DNA of 64,000 nucleotides from Planomicrobium sp. Y74 (lineage in GTDB: Bacteria; Bacillota; Bacilli; Bacillales_A; Planococcaceae): contig NZ_RCWH01000002.1 of assembly GCF_003668635.1 (NCBI RefSeq), positions 372,001 to 436,000 on the forward strand. The letters run 5' to 3'. The translations under genes were made by a program, and so were the position numbers. The number at the start of each line of letters is the position of its first letter. The first letter of the stretch is position 1. Positions 54,714-64,000 of the stretch are shown here, piece after piece. Below the pieces are notes generated by a model, which did not search any database, was not told the origin of the DNA, and saw nothing but the letters and a program-made list of their open reading frames with translations.

Positions 54714-56690
54714 ATGGCAAAAACGAAGAGTACGGCATACAACGAAGAAGCGATCCAGGTACTTGAAGGCTTAGATGCTGTAAGAAAGCGCCCAGGCATG
54801 TATATCGGTTCAACGGATACACGGGGCCTTCATCATTTAGTCTATGAAATAGTTGATAACTCGGTTGATGAAGCATTGGCTGGATTCGGTGACAAAATCA
54901 GCGTGAGCATACACGAAGATAACAGCATCAGCGTCCGTGATTACGGCCGCGGTATGCCGACTGGCATGCACCGCAGCGGAAAACCGACGCCTGAGGTAAT
55001 TTTGACTGTTCTCCATGCCGGCGGGAAATTCGGGCAGGGAGGCTATAAAACCAGTGGAGGACTGCATGGTGTTGGTGCTTCTGTTGTCAACGCCCTGTCA
55101 GAATACCTGGAAGTTACCATTCACCGAGACGGCAAGAAATACCGTCAGCTTTTCGAAAATGGCGGCAAGCCCGCCACCACACTGGAAGAAATCGGCACGA
55201 CAAAGGAGAGCGGCACAAATCTCCATTTTCGTCCGGATCCGACTATTTTTTCTGCTACAAAATACAATTATGAAACGCTGAGTGAACGTTTACGTGAATC
55301 CGCGTTTTTATTAAAAGGATTAAAAATTGAACTTACCGATAAACGTGCTGAAGAAGAGCGTTTTGAGGAATTCTTTTACGAAACAGGGATCGAAGCCTTT
55401 GTTGAATACTTGAACGAAGAAAAAGATACTCTGCATAAAGTGGCTTATATCGAAGGCAAGCAGGATGAATTGGAAGTCGAATTTTCATTCCAGTTCAATG
55501 ATGGTTACTCGGAAACCATCCTGTCATTTGTCAATAACGTCCGCACCCGGGACGGCGGCACACATGAAACAGGGGCAAAAGCTGCAATGACCCGCGTTTT
55601 CAATGATTACGCGCGCAAAATCAACCTCTTAAAAGATAAAGATAAAAATCTCGAAGGTTCCGATATCCGTGAAGGGATAGCGGCGATTGTTTCTGTCCGG
55701 ATTCCGGAGGCTTTGCTGCAATTCGAGGGCCAGACAAAAAGTAAACTTGGTACAAGCGAAGCACGCAGCATCGTAGATTCAGTCGTATCGCAGAAATTGA
55801 TGTACTTCCTGGAAGAAAACGCAGACCTCAGCGCATCATTGGTCCGAAAAGCGATTCGTGCATCCCAAGCCCGTTTAGCCGCTCGAAAAGCCCGTGAAGA
55901 TGCGCGGAACGGCAAAAAACGCAAGAAATCGGACATGCTGTTGTCAGGTAAATTGACGCCTGCACAGTCACGTAATGCTGCAAAGAATGAACTGTATCTG
56001 GTGGAGGGTGACTCTGCCGGCGGTTCAGCCAAACAAGGGCGCGACCGCACATTCCAGGCCATTTTGCCGCTTCGGGGTAAAGTGGTCAACACAGAAAAAG
56101 CGAAACTTGAGGAAATCATGAAAAACGAAGAAATCTCGACGATCATCCATGCAATCGGCGGGGGAGTTTCTTCTGATTTTTCAATTGACGATATTGCTTA
56201 TAACAAAGTCATCATCATGACCGATGCCGATACGGATGGTGCACATATCCAGGTTCTTTTGCTGACATTCTTCTACCGCTACATGAAACCGCTCATTGAG
56301 GCAGGCAAAGTGTTTATTGCCTTGCCGCCGCTCTATAAAGTTTCAAAGGGCATCGGTAAAAAAGAAGTTGTCGATTATGCTTGGACGGAAGCTGATCTGG
56401 AGGCATCGACGAAAAAAGTCGGCAAAGGGTATATGCTGCAACGCTATAAAGGTCTCGGCGAGATGAATGCCGATCAATTATGGGAAACGACAATGAACCC
56501 GGAAACGCGGACATTAATCCGTGTAACCATTGAAGACGGGGCTCGTGCCGAACGCCGCATTACCACGTTGATGGGGGATAAAGTTGAACCAAGAAGAAAG
56601 TGGATCGAGAATAATGTCGACTTCGGCTTGGAAGAAGACAGCAATATTCTGGAGAACGACCTGATCCACGCTGAGGAGGAACTCGTATGA
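54714..56690 (+). CDS. parE: DNA topoisomerase IV subunit B
   Basis: The 658-residue ATPase subunit powers decatenation of sister chromosomes. The GHKL ATPase domain has [10 protein letters not shown] and [15 protein letters not shown]. The TOPRIM domain has EGDSAGGSA (near 425) and DADTDGAHI (near 503). It overlaps parC by ATGA. Confidence 0.97.
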   Translation: MAKTKSTAYNEEAIQVLEGLDAVRKRPGMYIGSTDTRGLHHLVYEIVDNSVDEALAGFGDKISVSIHEDNSISVRDYGRGMPTGMHRSGKPTPEVILTVLHAGGKFGQGGYKTSGGLHGVGASVVNALSEYLEVTIHRDGKKYRQLFENGGKPATTLEEIGTTKESGTNLHFRPDPTIFSATKYNYETLSERLRESAFLLKGLKIELTDKRAEEERFEEFFYETGIEAFVEYLNEEKDTLHKVAYIEGKQDELEVEFSFQFNDGYSETILSFVNNVRTRDGGTHETGAKAAMTRVFNDYARKINLLKDKDKNLEGSDIREGIAAIVSVRIPEALLQFEGQTKSKLGTSEARSIVDSVVSQKLMYFLEENADLSASLVRKAIRASQARLAARKAREDARNGKKRKKSDMLLSGKLTPAQSRNAAKNELYLVEGDSAGGSAKQGRDRTFQAILPLRGKVVNTEKAKLEEIMKNEEISTIIHAIGGGVSSDFSIDDIAYNKVIIMTDADTDGAHIQVLLLTFFYRYMKPLIEAGKVFIALPPLYKVSKGIGKKEVVDYAWTEADLEASTKKVGKGYMLQRYKGLGEMNADQLWETTMNPETRTLIRVTIEDGARAERRITTLMGDKVEPRRKWIENNVDFGLEEDSNILENDLIHAEEELV

Positions 56691-59113
56691 CGCAAATCGA
56701 ACGTTTTCAGGATCTGCCATTAGAAGAAGTCATCGGCGATCGGTTTGGGCGTTACAGTAAATACATCATCCAGGACCGGGCATTGCCGGATGCCCGTGAT
56801 GGCTTAAAACCCGTGCAGCGCCGGATTCTTTACGCGATGTACCACGAAGGCAACACCAATGAAAAAGCTTTCCGTAAATCCGCTAAAACTGTAGGAAACG
56901 TTATCGGGAATTATCATCCGCATGGTGACAGCTCTGTATACGAAGCCATGGTACGTTTGAGCCAGGACTGGAAAATACGGCATATGCTTGTTGAAATGCA
57001 TGGCAATAACGGTTCCATGGACGGTGATTCACCAGCCGCTATGCGTTATACAGAAGCCCGCCTATCCGCAATTTCAGGCGAATTGCTGCGTGATATCGAT
57101 AAGCGGACAGTTGAGTTCATCCCAAACTTCGATGACTCGGATATGGAACCCACTGTTCTGCCAGCCCGCTTCCCGAATTTATTGGTGAACGGCTCTACCG
57201 GTATTTCTGCTGGATATGCTACCGATATTCCACCCCATGCCCTGCATGAAGTGTTGGACGCAGTACTGATGCGGATGGATAATCCTGACGCGACAGTCGA
57301 TGAACTGATGAAAGTTATCAAAGGCCCGGATTTCCCGACAGGCGGAATTATCCAGGGCGTTGACGGAATCAAAAAAGCCTATGAAACCGGCAAAGGAAAA
57401 ATCATTGTGCGTTCAAAAGCTGACATTGAACCGTTAAAGGGCGGAAAAGAACAGATTGTCATCACTGAAATTCCGTTTGAAGTCAATAAAGCCACGATGA
57501 TCAAAAAAATCGATGACCAGCGCTTCGACCGTAAACTTGATGGAATTTCGGAGGTCCGCGATGAATCCGACAGAAGCGGCTTGCGAATTGTCATAGAACT
57601 GAAGAAAGACGTCCAGGCAGCAGGCATCCTAAACTATCTTTATAAGAATACGGATCTGCAGGTGAGCTATAACTTCAATATGGTCGCCATCTACAAACGC
57701 CGTCCGACGATGATGACTTTGCAGACATTGCTGGATGCCTATATTGCGCACCAAAAAGAGATTGTAACGAAGCGCTCTGAGTTCGATCTGCATAAAGCAA
57801 AAGACCGCATGCATATTGTTGAAGGTTTGATGAAAGCTTTGTCTATACTGGATAAAGTCATCAAAACAATCCGCGCTTCTAAAGATAAACGGGATGCAAA
57901 AAACAATTTGATCGAGTCCTTCTCTTTTTCTGAAGCACAGGCTGAAGCCATCGTTTCCTTACAGCTTTACAGATTAACCAACACCGATATTACGGAACTC
58001 CAAAAAGAAGAAGCTTCTCTTAAAAAGCTGATCGAAGAATTGACAGGCATTTTGACAAGCGCCACAAAATTAAAAAATGTCATCAAAAAAGAGCTTGCCG
58101 GCGTACGCAAACAATTTGCTGAACCACGCAGGTCAGTGATTGAAGAGAAAATTGAAGAAATTACGATCACACGTGAAGTGATGATTCCAAGTGAAGAAGT
58201 AGTCGTAACTGTTACAAAAGAGGGATATGTGAAACGCACGAGCACAAGATCGCACGCTGCATCCAATGGACGCGATTTCGCAATGAAGGAATCCGATCAT
58301 CTGTTGTTTGAAGGAAACCTCAATACGCAGCACACTATTTTAATCTTCACAACAAAAGGCAATTTCGTTTATCAGCCAATCAATGAATTGCCTGATATCA
58401 AATGGAAAGACCTTGGACAGCATTTGTCCAGTATCGTCCAGCTGGAATCCGACGAATCGATTCTTGCGGTTTATCCTTTTGAAAACTTTGATGCAGATGC
58501 CAGCATACTGACCGTTTCCCGATATGGCCAAGTCAAGCGTTCAGCGCTTAAGGATTATCAGGTGCAGCGATATTCACGGGCAATCAAAACGATGAATCTG
58601 AAAAAAGATGATTCGATGATTTTTGCAGGACTGGTCACAAAGGAAACAGAGTTGTTCATTGGTACAAATCATGCTTATGGTGTACGTTTCCCGATTGAAG
58701 AAGTTCCTTTGACCGGCTTGCGGACAGCTGGAGTAAAAGGTGTTAACCTGAAAGATAAAGATTTCGCTGTATCAGCTGTCTTGCTCGACGCTGAAATTAA
58801 ACAGGATCTTATCCTCGTAACACAACGAGGGGCAGCCAAGAAAATGCGCATTTCCGAATTTGAAACAGGCAGCCGAGCCAAGCGCGGAGTAGTCATGCTG
58901 CGTGAGCTGAAGTCAAATCCGCATCGCGTCATCTCGGTTCATGGGGTGACAGGCGGTGAGGAGATCATCCTGGAAACTGCCAAAAATATTCGTTTGACTC
59001 TTCCAGCTGCTAACCTTAAACCTGTAGACCGTTATTCAAATGGTTCATTTGTGCTTGATGAGTCTTCTGATGGCAAAGTGCAGGATGTGTATCTGAAACA
59101 AGTGAAAGAGTAA
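56687..59113 (+). CDS. parC: DNA topoisomerase IV subunit A
   Basis: The 808-residue cleavage subunit has the catalytic tyrosine Y121 (RYTEARLS). The quinolone-determining region [10 protein letters not shown] keeps Ser82 and Glu86, the positions equal to S80/E84 of Staphylococcus GrlA, so no known target mutation is visible. The C-terminal half has the beta-propeller repeats that wrap DNA. Co-translated with parE. Confidence 0.97.
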   Translation: MTQIERFQDLPLEEVIGDRFGRYSKYIIQDRALPDARDGLKPVQRRILYAMYHEGNTNEKAFRKSAKTVGNVIGNYHPHGDSSVYEAMVRLSQDWKIRHMLVEMHGNNGSMDGDSPAAMRYTEARLSAISGELLRDIDKRTVEFIPNFDDSDMEPTVLPARFPNLLVNGSTGISAGYATDIPPHALHEVLDAVLMRMDNPDATVDELMKVIKGPDFPTGGIIQGVDGIKKAYETGKGKIIVRSKADIEPLKGGKEQIVITEIPFEVNKATMIKKIDDQRFDRKLDGISEVRDESDRSGLRIVIELKKDVQAAGILNYLYKNTDLQVSYNFNMVAIYKRRPTMMTLQTLLDAYIAHQKEIVTKRSEFDLHKAKDRMHIVEGLMKALSILDKVIKTIRASKDKRDAKNNLIESFSFSEAQAEAIVSLQLYRLTNTDITELQKEEASLKKLIEELTGILTSATKLKNVIKKELAGVRKQFAEPRRSVIEEKIEEITITREVMIPSEEVVVTVTKEGYVKRTSTRSHAASNGRDFAMKESDHLLFEGNLNTQHTILIFTTKGNFVYQPINELPDIKWKDLGQHLSSIVQLESDESILAVYPFENFDADASILTVSRYGQVKRSALKDYQVQRYSRAIKTMNLKKDDSMIFAGLVTKETELFIGTNHAYGVRFPIEEVPLTGLRTAGVKGVNLKDKDFAVSAVLLDAEIKQDLILVTQRGAAKKMRISEFETGSRAKRGVVMLRELKSNPHRVISVHGVTGGEEIILETAKNIRLTLPAANLKPVDRYSNGSFVLDESSDGKVQDVYLKQVKE

Positions 59114-59118
59114 TCTCT

Positions 59119-59150
59119 AATACCTCCCGGCTGGGGGGTATTTTTTTACT
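59119..59150 (+). terminator. Terminator of parE-parC
   Basis: AATACCTCC pairs with GGGGGTATT around CGGCTGG, followed by a seven-T tract. The remaining bases to 59353 are AT-rich with no visible gene. Confidence 0.82.
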
Positions 59151-59353
59151 GTTTTTTGAGTTTGAATTATAATACATAAGCAAAGTCTTATGTTTATATA
59201 TTAATATTATGTAAACTATTATGCTCTTCCTTTAATAGGGAAGATCAACTATTAAGTATCCTTTCGTTGAAAAATTAATAACCAGTCACCGATGAGATGT
59301 CAGCAACTGGCAGCTTGGCAAAATATGATAAAGATAACTGTGGACAATATTCT

Positions 59354-60082
59354 TTACATGAAGCCTTGAATTTCCAATTTCACCAGACTCCGATGAACAA
59401 ATTCAATCATAGTAATATAATCGAAAACCGGCAGCTGGACCGCGTTTTGCACGGCTTTGGCATAAGGAGCGAGGGAACTGCATTCCAGTAAAATCGCGGA
59501 GACGGTTGGGTCCCGGAGTACCAGTTCACGTGCTGCTTCCACTGTTTCTTTTTCCACTTGTTCACTGTTAAGAGTTCCTGCCTCATCCAGAATTGCCTGT
59601 GAGAAATGCAATTTGTTTTGCATACCGATGATTTCAACTCTTTCCGCCGAGGCACCGGCGGCAATTAACAAAGAATCATCGAGCTGATCAGATTCAGCGG
59701 TGATTATCCCCACTTTATTTTGCCTGCTGATGATTTTTTCGATAAAAGTCACTTGCAAAAGACTTGAAGTGAACACAGGAATGCGTAAAGCCATGGCTAT
59801 TTCGGCTTGGTAGGGAATCATAAAGCCGCAGTCTGCAGTTACTGCTTTTACTCCCGCTCTTTCTAATTGCCGGCCAGCTTCAATGAGTAGAGGGAGAGCT
59901 TTTTCTTTTTGTTCCTGTAATTTCCGATACGTTAATCCATCAATCTTCTGATAACGGACAGGAAAAGGGAAGGTGGATGCATTTCCTACATCTCCGGGGA
60001 TAAAAGGGACAAATGTATCAAGCAATAATATGCCGATCGACTCTCCGTAATTGGCTTGGCCGTTATGGGCTTTGTATATCAA
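59354..60082 (-). CDS. Aspartate/glutamate racemase family protein
   Basis: The 242-residue protein has the paired catalytic cysteines of the family in TADCGFM (about residue 85) and LLECSSLAPYA (about 200). Substrate is uncertain; hydantoin or amino acid racemase are options. The start is TTG 60082, 6 bases after GGGGAGG; an ATG at 60118 lacks a ribosome site. Confidence 0.8.
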   Translation of the reverse strand: MIYKAHNGQANYGESIGILLLDTFVPFIPGDVGNASTFPFPVRYQKIDGLTYRKLQEQKEKALPLLIEAGRQLERAGVKAVTADCGFMIPYQAEIAMALRIPVFTSSLLQVTFIEKIISRQNKVGIITAESDQLDDSLLIAAGASAERVEIIGMQNKLHFSQAILDEAGTLNSEQVEKETVEAARELVLRDPTVSAILLECSSLAPYAKAVQNAVQLPVFDYITMIEFVHRSLVKLEIQGFM

Positions 60083-60268
60083 AGGAGTCCTCCCCTTTCT
60101 CAAACCGCTTCTCTGCATTCGGAAGATTCGGAGTCAGGATGCTGGGCACTGCTGATGAGTTTAAAACTTCTCTCTGCAGCTGATATTATTGTTTCTTATG
60201 TTTGTTCTTTTACACAAATATCGCTGCTGTTAAACAACTATATAAGTTGAACTGCAGTTTTAAGCAGT

Positions 60269-60290
60269 CGATATTTTGTAAAGCAGCTCC
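60269..60290 (+). repeat. Decayed end of MITE-like element
   Basis: CGATATTTTGTAAAGCAGCTC resembles the left end CGATATTCCGCAAAACAGCTC at most positions. No right end was found nearby. Confidence 0.4.
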
Positions 60291-60313
60291 CGCTTAAGAT
60301 CTCCTTTTAACCT

Positions 60314-61603
60314 TCAACAACATGCTTTGCCGGAATTAGCTGCAAGTTGTTGCAGCTTGACAGGGCGAGAGCTGCATACGCCTGTTTCAGGCAATGATAA
60401 TTCCACTCTTTTCGATGCCTCAAGATCCCCAGTCAGATAAGCGACAACTGAACGGATCTGTTCATAGCCGGTGGCAAGCAGAAAAGTGGGTGCCCGCCCA
60501 TAGCTTTTCGCTCCGACAATGTAAAAATCCTTTTCAGGCTGGCGCAATTCCTCTTCGCCATGTGGCCGTACTGTTCCGCAGCTGTGAACATTCGGGTCGA
60601 TGAGTGGCGCCAGCGCAGGGACACTTTCAAGCGATGGATCTGACTGGTAGCGAATTTCACGGAGAAATGAGAAATCCGGACGGGATCCTGTATTGGCAAT
60701 CACTTCATCATAGGGCCCAAGGATTTTACTTTTATCTTTCTGGCTAGTAGTAAGGAGCATCCGATTATTTTCATCGCGCTCAATTTGCCGGATGAAACAT
60801 TCTTCTTCTACTCTAAGCAAGCCGGCATCCACACTTTCTTTCATCCTATTGCCGAGTTCTCCCCTGGCTGCCAGCTGGTCTGTGTCGCCGCCGCCAAATA
60901 AGGATTGCTGTACTTTTCCTCGTACGAGCCAAGTGATTTCTGTTTCGGGTGAAGATTTTTGAAGTTCGAGCAAGTCCAGTATCGTATTGAATGCGGAATG
61001 GCCGCTCCCGGCTACTGCAATATTCTTGCCCGAAAAAGTGGCACAATCCTTATTCAAGATGTCAGGGAGCCGGGAATGGAATGTATATTCTTTTTGCTGC
61101 ATGCCACCGGAAACCAAGGGGTTCGGGTTTTGCCATGTACCAGTAGCATCTATGACAGCTCCCGCTTCGTATTCTTTGTAAAGGCCATCATTTTCGACAA
61201 TCAAAAGGAATGGCTTGTTTTCGCGGTTATGGTCTTTCATCTTATCCAATCCGCTTCGGGAGATATGGATGACTTTACTGTTCAGGTGTACATAAGGTGC
61301 GATTTCAGGAAGTTCACCAAGTGGCTTAAGGTAATCAGTGACTATTTCGGCAGCTAAAGGAAGAAGTTCTTCATCGGGCAGTTTTTTACCATGCATTTTG
61401 AGAAGTTTTTTTGCTGCTGAATCCATATTATAACGCCATGTTGAAAACAGACGGACATGTTCATAGTCCAGAAAACTTGTCCCTAACGTTGGACCGGCTT
61501 CAAACAATATAAAAGGCCTTCTTTTTAAAGACAGCTGGGCTGCTGCAGCCAACCCAACTGGGCCACCACCGATGATTGCTATCGGTAAAAGATCTTTTTT
61601 CAT
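60314..61603 (-). CDS. FAD/NAD(P)-dependent flavoprotein in an ArsR-controlled operon
   Basis: The 429-residue protein has an FAD motif GGGPVGLAAAAQL at residue about 12, a second nucleotide motif AVAGSGHSAFNT near 195, and ATGTWQNPNP, as in flavin monooxygenase or thioredoxin-reductase-like oxidoreductases found in arsenic-type operons. The C-terminus ends GKACC with another Cys in TGVCSSRP, which may be redox-active or bind thiophilic metalloids. It follows arsR by about 57 bases with an operator copy in between. ATG 61603 follows AAGGAGTGAG. The real substrate is unknown. Confidence 0.78.
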   Translation of the reverse strand: MKKDLLPIAIIGGGPVGLAAAAQLSLKRRPFILFEAGPTLGTSFLDYEHVRLFSTWRYNMDSAAKKLLKMHGKKLPDEELLPLAAEIVTDYLKPLGELPEIAPYVHLNSKVIHISRSGLDKMKDHNRENKPFLLIVENDGLYKEYEAGAVIDATGTWQNPNPLVSGGMQQKEYTFHSRLPDILNKDCATFSGKNIAVAGSGHSAFNTILDLLELQKSSPETEITWLVRGKVQQSLFGGGDTDQLAARGELGNRMKESVDAGLLRVEEECFIRQIERDENNRMLLTTSQKDKSKILGPYDEVIANTGSRPDFSFLREIRYQSDPSLESVPALAPLIDPNVHSCGTVRPHGEEELRQPEKDFYIVGAKSYGRAPTFLLATGYEQIRSVVAYLTGDLEASKRVELSLPETGVCSSRPVKLQQLAANSGKACC

Positions 61604-61615
61604 GATACTCACTCC

Positions 61616-61637
61616 TTAATCAATTTTTTTTGATTAA
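61616..61637 (-). promoter_or_regulatory. ArsR-type operator, copy 3 (between arsR and the flavoprotein gene)
   Basis: TTAATCAA (61616-61623), six Ts, TTGATTAA (61630-61637): a perfect 8-base inverted repeat. Confidence 0.65.
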
Positions 61638-61660
61638 TAAATTAAAAACTGATCCATCCT

Positions 61661-61981
61661 TTAACAGGATGGAGTAATTACGTTACAGATTTGGTTGGAG
61701 ATCAATCGGTCCATTTCACGCTGGTTGATTGAATAGAAGCTCCAGGTTCCTCGTGCTTCTTTATCCAGTAAGCCGGCATTCAATAAAATCTTTAGGTGAT
61801 ACGATAGTTTTGATTGGGGAAGATCCATTTCTTCCGTCAGATCACAGACACAGGCAGAACTTTTCAAGCAAATCTTATTTAGTATTTCGAGGCGTTTTGG
61901 ATCGGCCAATGCCTTGTATTTCAGTGCCAATTCTTCCAATTCGTCTTTTTTATTTTTGGTTGACTCGGATACAGCTGCCAT
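61661..61981 (-). CDS. arsR: ArsR/SmtB family transcriptional repressor
   Basis: The 106-residue winged-helix protein has the metal-site signature ACVCDLTEEM near 45, the recognition helix PQSKLSYHLKILLNAGLL, and further cysteines at ICNVITPSC near the C-terminus. These Cys residues suit As(III), Sb(III) or a soft metal. It likely represses itself and the flavoprotein gene. ATG 61981 (10 bases after AAAGGAC) or GTG 61987 are both possible starts. Confidence 0.88.
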   Translation of the reverse strand: MAAVSESTKNKKDELEELALKYKALADPKRLEILNKICLKSSACVCDLTEEMDLPQSKLSYHLKILLNAGLLDKEARGTWSFYSINQREMDRLISNQICNVITPSC

Positions 61982-62001
61982 AACCACTACGTCCTTTCTG
62001 A

Positions 62002-62023
62002 TAAATCAAATTTATTTGATGAA
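62002..62023 (-). promoter_or_regulatory. ArsR-type operator, copy 2 (downstream of -10)
   Basis: TAAATCAA-N6-TTGATGAA has the same spacing as copy 3, with one mismatch per arm. It lies between the -10 and the arsR start. Confidence 0.65.
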
Positions 62024-62026
62024 TTA

Positions 62027-62055
62027 ATTGTATGTCATCTTTCTAAGGTTGGCAA
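62027..62055 (-). promoter_or_regulatory. arsR promoter
   Basis: TTGCCA (62050-62055), 17 bases and TACAAT (62027-62032) on the minus strand. Confidence 0.75.
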
Positions 62056-62059
62056 CTTA

Positions 62060-62081
62060 TTAATCTATATTATTTGATTAA
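62060..62081 (-). promoter_or_regulatory. ArsR-type operator, copy 1 (upstream of -35)
   Basis: TTAATCTA-N6-TTGATTAA, one mismatch from copy 3, lies just upstream of the -35. Confidence 0.6.
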
Positions 62082-62162
62082 TGATGATATTAAAGTAGAG
62101 GCGGATTGAAAGACGTTATAGCAGGGGGGATAGGCGATTCCACTCTTGAATTTAGGCATCAA

Positions 62163-62190
62163 AAAAGCAGCCGTAAAAGGCTGCTTAGCT
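62163..62190 (-). terminator. Terminator of the DUF948 gene
   Basis: AAGCAGCC pairs with GGCTGCTT; the minus strand has a six-T tract after it. Confidence 0.85.
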
Positions 62191-62198
62191 TTAATGTC

Positions 62199-62675
62199 TT
62201 AACGTACTTTCCCGAAGTACAGTGTATCGTAGTTTTCATTTTCTGCATCAGGGTTGATGGTCTGAAGATCCTGCGGCAAATGGATGATGCTGTCAGCTGT
62301 ATTGGTTAGGCGTTTGACCTGACGTTTGTTCTGCGGATCGCTTTCTGACCGTGTAATGATTCTGTCGGTAATTGACCGGACAGCCGCGTTCATATCGACA
62401 ACTGAATTCATGGTCCCTTTTGCTGCATCCACCAGGACGCTTACTTTTTCGGATTTCACTGCAATTTCTTCTTTCAGTTCGGTAGTCGTATGGGTCAGAC
62501 TGGAAACTTCCAAATTCAAACCATCGACACGTTCTTTCAGATTATCAGCAGATCCTTTAATCTTCTTCATCGGTTCTTTCAGCCCTTTGATGAATAAAAC
62601 CACTCCGATTATTGCAATAATCAATCCAAGCACTAGGATACCAAGCGCAATCCACCACCATATTGTTGAGTCCAT
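62199..62675 (-). CDS. DUF948 (YtxG/YoxC-like) membrane protein
   Basis: The 158-residue protein has one N-terminal membrane helix (about 5-30) and a long amphipathic, coiled-coil-like region (35-110) rich in heptad Leu/Val, typical of DUF948 proteins linked to general stress. ATG 62675 follows GGAGGAGG; the frame extends to 62735 without a better site. Confidence 0.82.
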   Translation of the reverse strand: MDSTIWWWIALGILVLGLIIAIIGVVLFIKGLKEPMKKIKGSADNLKERVDGLNLEVSSLTHTTTELKEEIAVKSEKVSVLVDAAKGTMNSVVDMNAAVRSITDRIITRSESDPQNKRQVKRLTNTADSIIHLPQDLQTINPDAENENYDTLYFGKVR

Positions 62676-62767
62676 TCTGTTTCCTCCTCCATTATGTTCG
62701 CGTATTGCTCTTTCTATACCCCTAATTCTATGCAAATTAACATAAACAACATGAGGTATTTGCCAAA

Positions 62768-63859
62768 TTATTCATAAATACTTTTATATTGCTTCATGAA
62801 TTTCCGGTCAATGCGCTGTTTGAGACGCCAAGGGAGTTTGCCATGCATCGAAAACCGTCCATAAGTCAAAAAAGCTTCTCCGCCGCCCGTAGAAAGAATG
62901 GAAATATACCGTTTTTGGGGAGTAAAAGATTTCAGCTCCCCGGCATCCAATTGGCTCTTCAAGTTTTCCCAAAGGACCGGTCCTTGTCTGACAGCGTAAA
63001 CGCCATTTTTGGGCATGGATGGGTAGTTGTAGATTGCAATGCAGTCCCCAGCACCGAAAATTTCAGGATGCATCACACTTTGCAAATACTTATTAACAAG
63101 AAGAAAGCCGCTGCCATCCGTCTTGATACCGGAATCATGGAAGAGGCTGAAACTTTTTGGGCCTGTGAGCCAGAGCACTTCGGATTGCGGAAACGATTGT
63201 CCGGAACGTGTAGTAACAGTATCAGAAGAAATTTCCTCAACGGATTCACCGGTGAAAAAAAGTAACCCTTTTTCTCTGGCAATCGATTCGATGCTGTTTG
63301 CCATCCTGTTATGTAACCCGGAGAGGAGGGGGGATGAACTTATTAGTGTTAAATTTAATGGAAGCTGATGCTGTTTCCTCCAGGCATGAATGGAAAATGC
63401 CAGTTCAACACCTGATGCGCCGCCGCCCACGACCACCGGATTCGGAGTCTTCCGTATCCGTTTTAACTGTTCCGGGAAAAGATGATTCGGTTTAATGGAA
63501 GAAATCTGGGGTTTCATTTCTTCTGGTACTCCTGTAGTGGAACCAATATCAAACGATAGCAAATCATAGTCATAAACAGATCCATCCGCACAGGTAAGCT
63601 GTCTATTCTTTGCGTCCACCGCATTAACTTGACCGGTTATAAACTCCGCTCCGGTATTTTTACAGAGCCGTTTCAGGTCTATCCGGATATCTTCCAGATT
63701 GTAGATATCCTCTGTAAACCCAGAAAACATTCCGGAATAATATTGATATCCTGAAGGGGAAATCAACACGGCACGGCAGTCTGAAGGCAGATCAGCAGCG
63801 ATCTGGGAGAGACAATGCAGGTGTGAATGTCCGCCTCCAACCAAAATGAGCGTCCTCAT
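62768..63859 (-). CDS. NDH-2-like FAD-dependent oxidoreductase
   Basis: The 363-residue protein has an N-terminal FAD motif LVGGGHSHLH, an NAD(P) motif VVVGGGASGVELAFS near 140, and IFGAGDCIAIYNYPSMPK near 290. It resembles type II NADH dehydrogenases and the pyridine-nucleotide oxidoreductases related to the SelD-fused family. GHSHLH is typical of the latter group. Electron acceptor unknown. GGAGGCGAT precedes the ATG, 15 bases after the stop of the upstream gene. Confidence 0.82.
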   Translation of the reverse strand: MRTLILVGGGHSHLHCLSQIAADLPSDCRAVLISPSGYQYYSGMFSGFTEDIYNLEDIRIDLKRLCKNTGAEFITGQVNAVDAKNRQLTCADGSVYDYDLLSFDIGSTTGVPEEMKPQISSIKPNHLFPEQLKRIRKTPNPVVVGGGASGVELAFSIHAWRKQHQLPLNLTLISSSPLLSGLHNRMANSIESIAREKGLLFFTGESVEEISSDTVTTRSGQSFPQSEVLWLTGPKSFSLFHDSGIKTDGSGFLLVNKYLQSVMHPEIFGAGDCIAIYNYPSMPKNGVYAVRQGPVLWENLKSQLDAGELKSFTPQKRYISILSTGGGEAFLTYGRFSMHGKLPWRLKQRIDRKFMKQYKSIYE

Positions 63860-63874
63860 ACTATCGCCTCCAAG

Positions 63875-64000
63875 TTATTTCAATATCTTTCTCGCTTCTG
63901 CCATCCGCTGATAAATAGTGATGATTTGCATCGCCAAAAAAATCAATGTAATGGCAGTTAAATATGTTGAAAAGGCAATCATTAGGGTAAAGAGAATAAA
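63875..64000 (-). CDS. C-terminal end of a membrane protein, truncated by window edge
   Basis: 41 codons are visible on the minus strand, with a hydrophobic helix (FTLMIAFSTYLTAITLIFLA) and a basic amphipathic tail ending AEARKILK. It appears to be in an operon with the NDH-2-like gene 15 bases downstream. The family is not recognised. Confidence 0.6.
   Translation of the reverse strand, partial: FILFTLMIAFSTYLTAITLIFLAMQIITIYQRMAEARKILK

Noticed and set aside
62106..62309. 67-codon plus-strand frame near 62.1 kb
   Set aside because: It overlaps the DUF948 terminator and coding end on the opposite strand and has no ribosome site at a suitable distance.
1..64000. CRISPR arrays, tRNA or rRNA genes, prophage or transposase genes
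   Set aside because: Read on both strands, no regular repeat-spacer array, cloverleaf-like gene or transposase motif was seen; the only recombinase-like protein is catalytically degraded.

Overview
The window is a stretch of Gram-positive (Firmicutes) chromosome. Gene order is that of the Bacillus subtilis yqx-yqi-yqj and yne regions: dxs-tlyA-argR-recN-spo0A, the bkd operon, mutA-mutB-meaB, brxB, yqjA, the epimerase and carboxyltransferase genes, yqjE, dinB, rnz, namA, proI, and later ccdA/ccdC, acnA, yneP-yneQ, plsY and parE-parC. Strong AGGAGG ribosome binding sites, many TTG and GTG starts, moderate GC, a spo0A without the usual spoIVB beside it, and the interspersed repeats suggest a Planococcaceae member (Planococcus/Planomicrobium-like). 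That assignment is inference. No rRNA, tRNA, CRISPR array, prophage or transposase gene was seen.

Layout. 1-6.1 kb: end of dxs, then tlyA, argR, recN, spo0A and a glycerophosphodiesterase. 6.2-17.0 kb: branched-chain keto acid degradation (bkdR, ptb, bcd, buk, lpdV, bkdAA, bkdAB, bkdB), bracketed by two inverted copies of a palindromic repeat. 17.2-26 kb: propionate/methylmalonyl-CoA metabolism (mutA, mutB, meaB, epimerase, carboxyltransferase beta subunit) with a bacilliredoxin, a YqjA-like transporter and a Prli42-like miniprotein. 26-32.2 kb: a peptidase, DNA polymerase IV, RNase Z, a candidate type I toxin-antitoxin locus, namA and proI with a T-box. 32.5-41 kb: an MBL hydrolase, a lipoprotein, argG-argH and a heterodimeric ABC exporter. 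41-49 kb: cytochrome c maturation, three tiny conserved proteins (DUF1659, DUF2922, YvrJ), SCO1, MscL, a lytic transglycosylase, nicotinamidase and a catalytically degraded tyrosine recombinase. 49-59 kb: aconitase, yne genes and topoisomerase IV. 59-64 kb: a racemase, an ArsR-controlled flavoprotein, a DUF948 protein and an NDH-2-like flavoprotein.

How the genes connect. Leucine, isoleucine and valine are deaminated (Bcd) and oxidatively decarboxylated (BKD complex). The acyl-CoAs are converted to acids with ATP gain (Ptb, Buk), and propionyl-CoA from valine or isoleucine can pass through the carboxyltransferase, epimerase and B12-dependent mutase to succinyl-CoA. ArgR has an ARG-box-like site at its own promoter and another at argG-argH.

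Most interesting signals: (1) a 35-residue holin-like toxin gene at 30.0 kb behind a near-consensus LexA box, with a Shine-Dalgarno-masking leader and a convergent antisense RNA with its own promoter and terminator; parE-parC in the same window carries a perfect LexA box. (2) BkdR has lost the sigma-54-contacting GAFTGA loop (it reads GAMPGV), and helically phased TTGCA repeats lie before ptb. (3) A MITE-like element family with 18-bp terminal inverted repeats. (4) Three copies of one ArsR operator.
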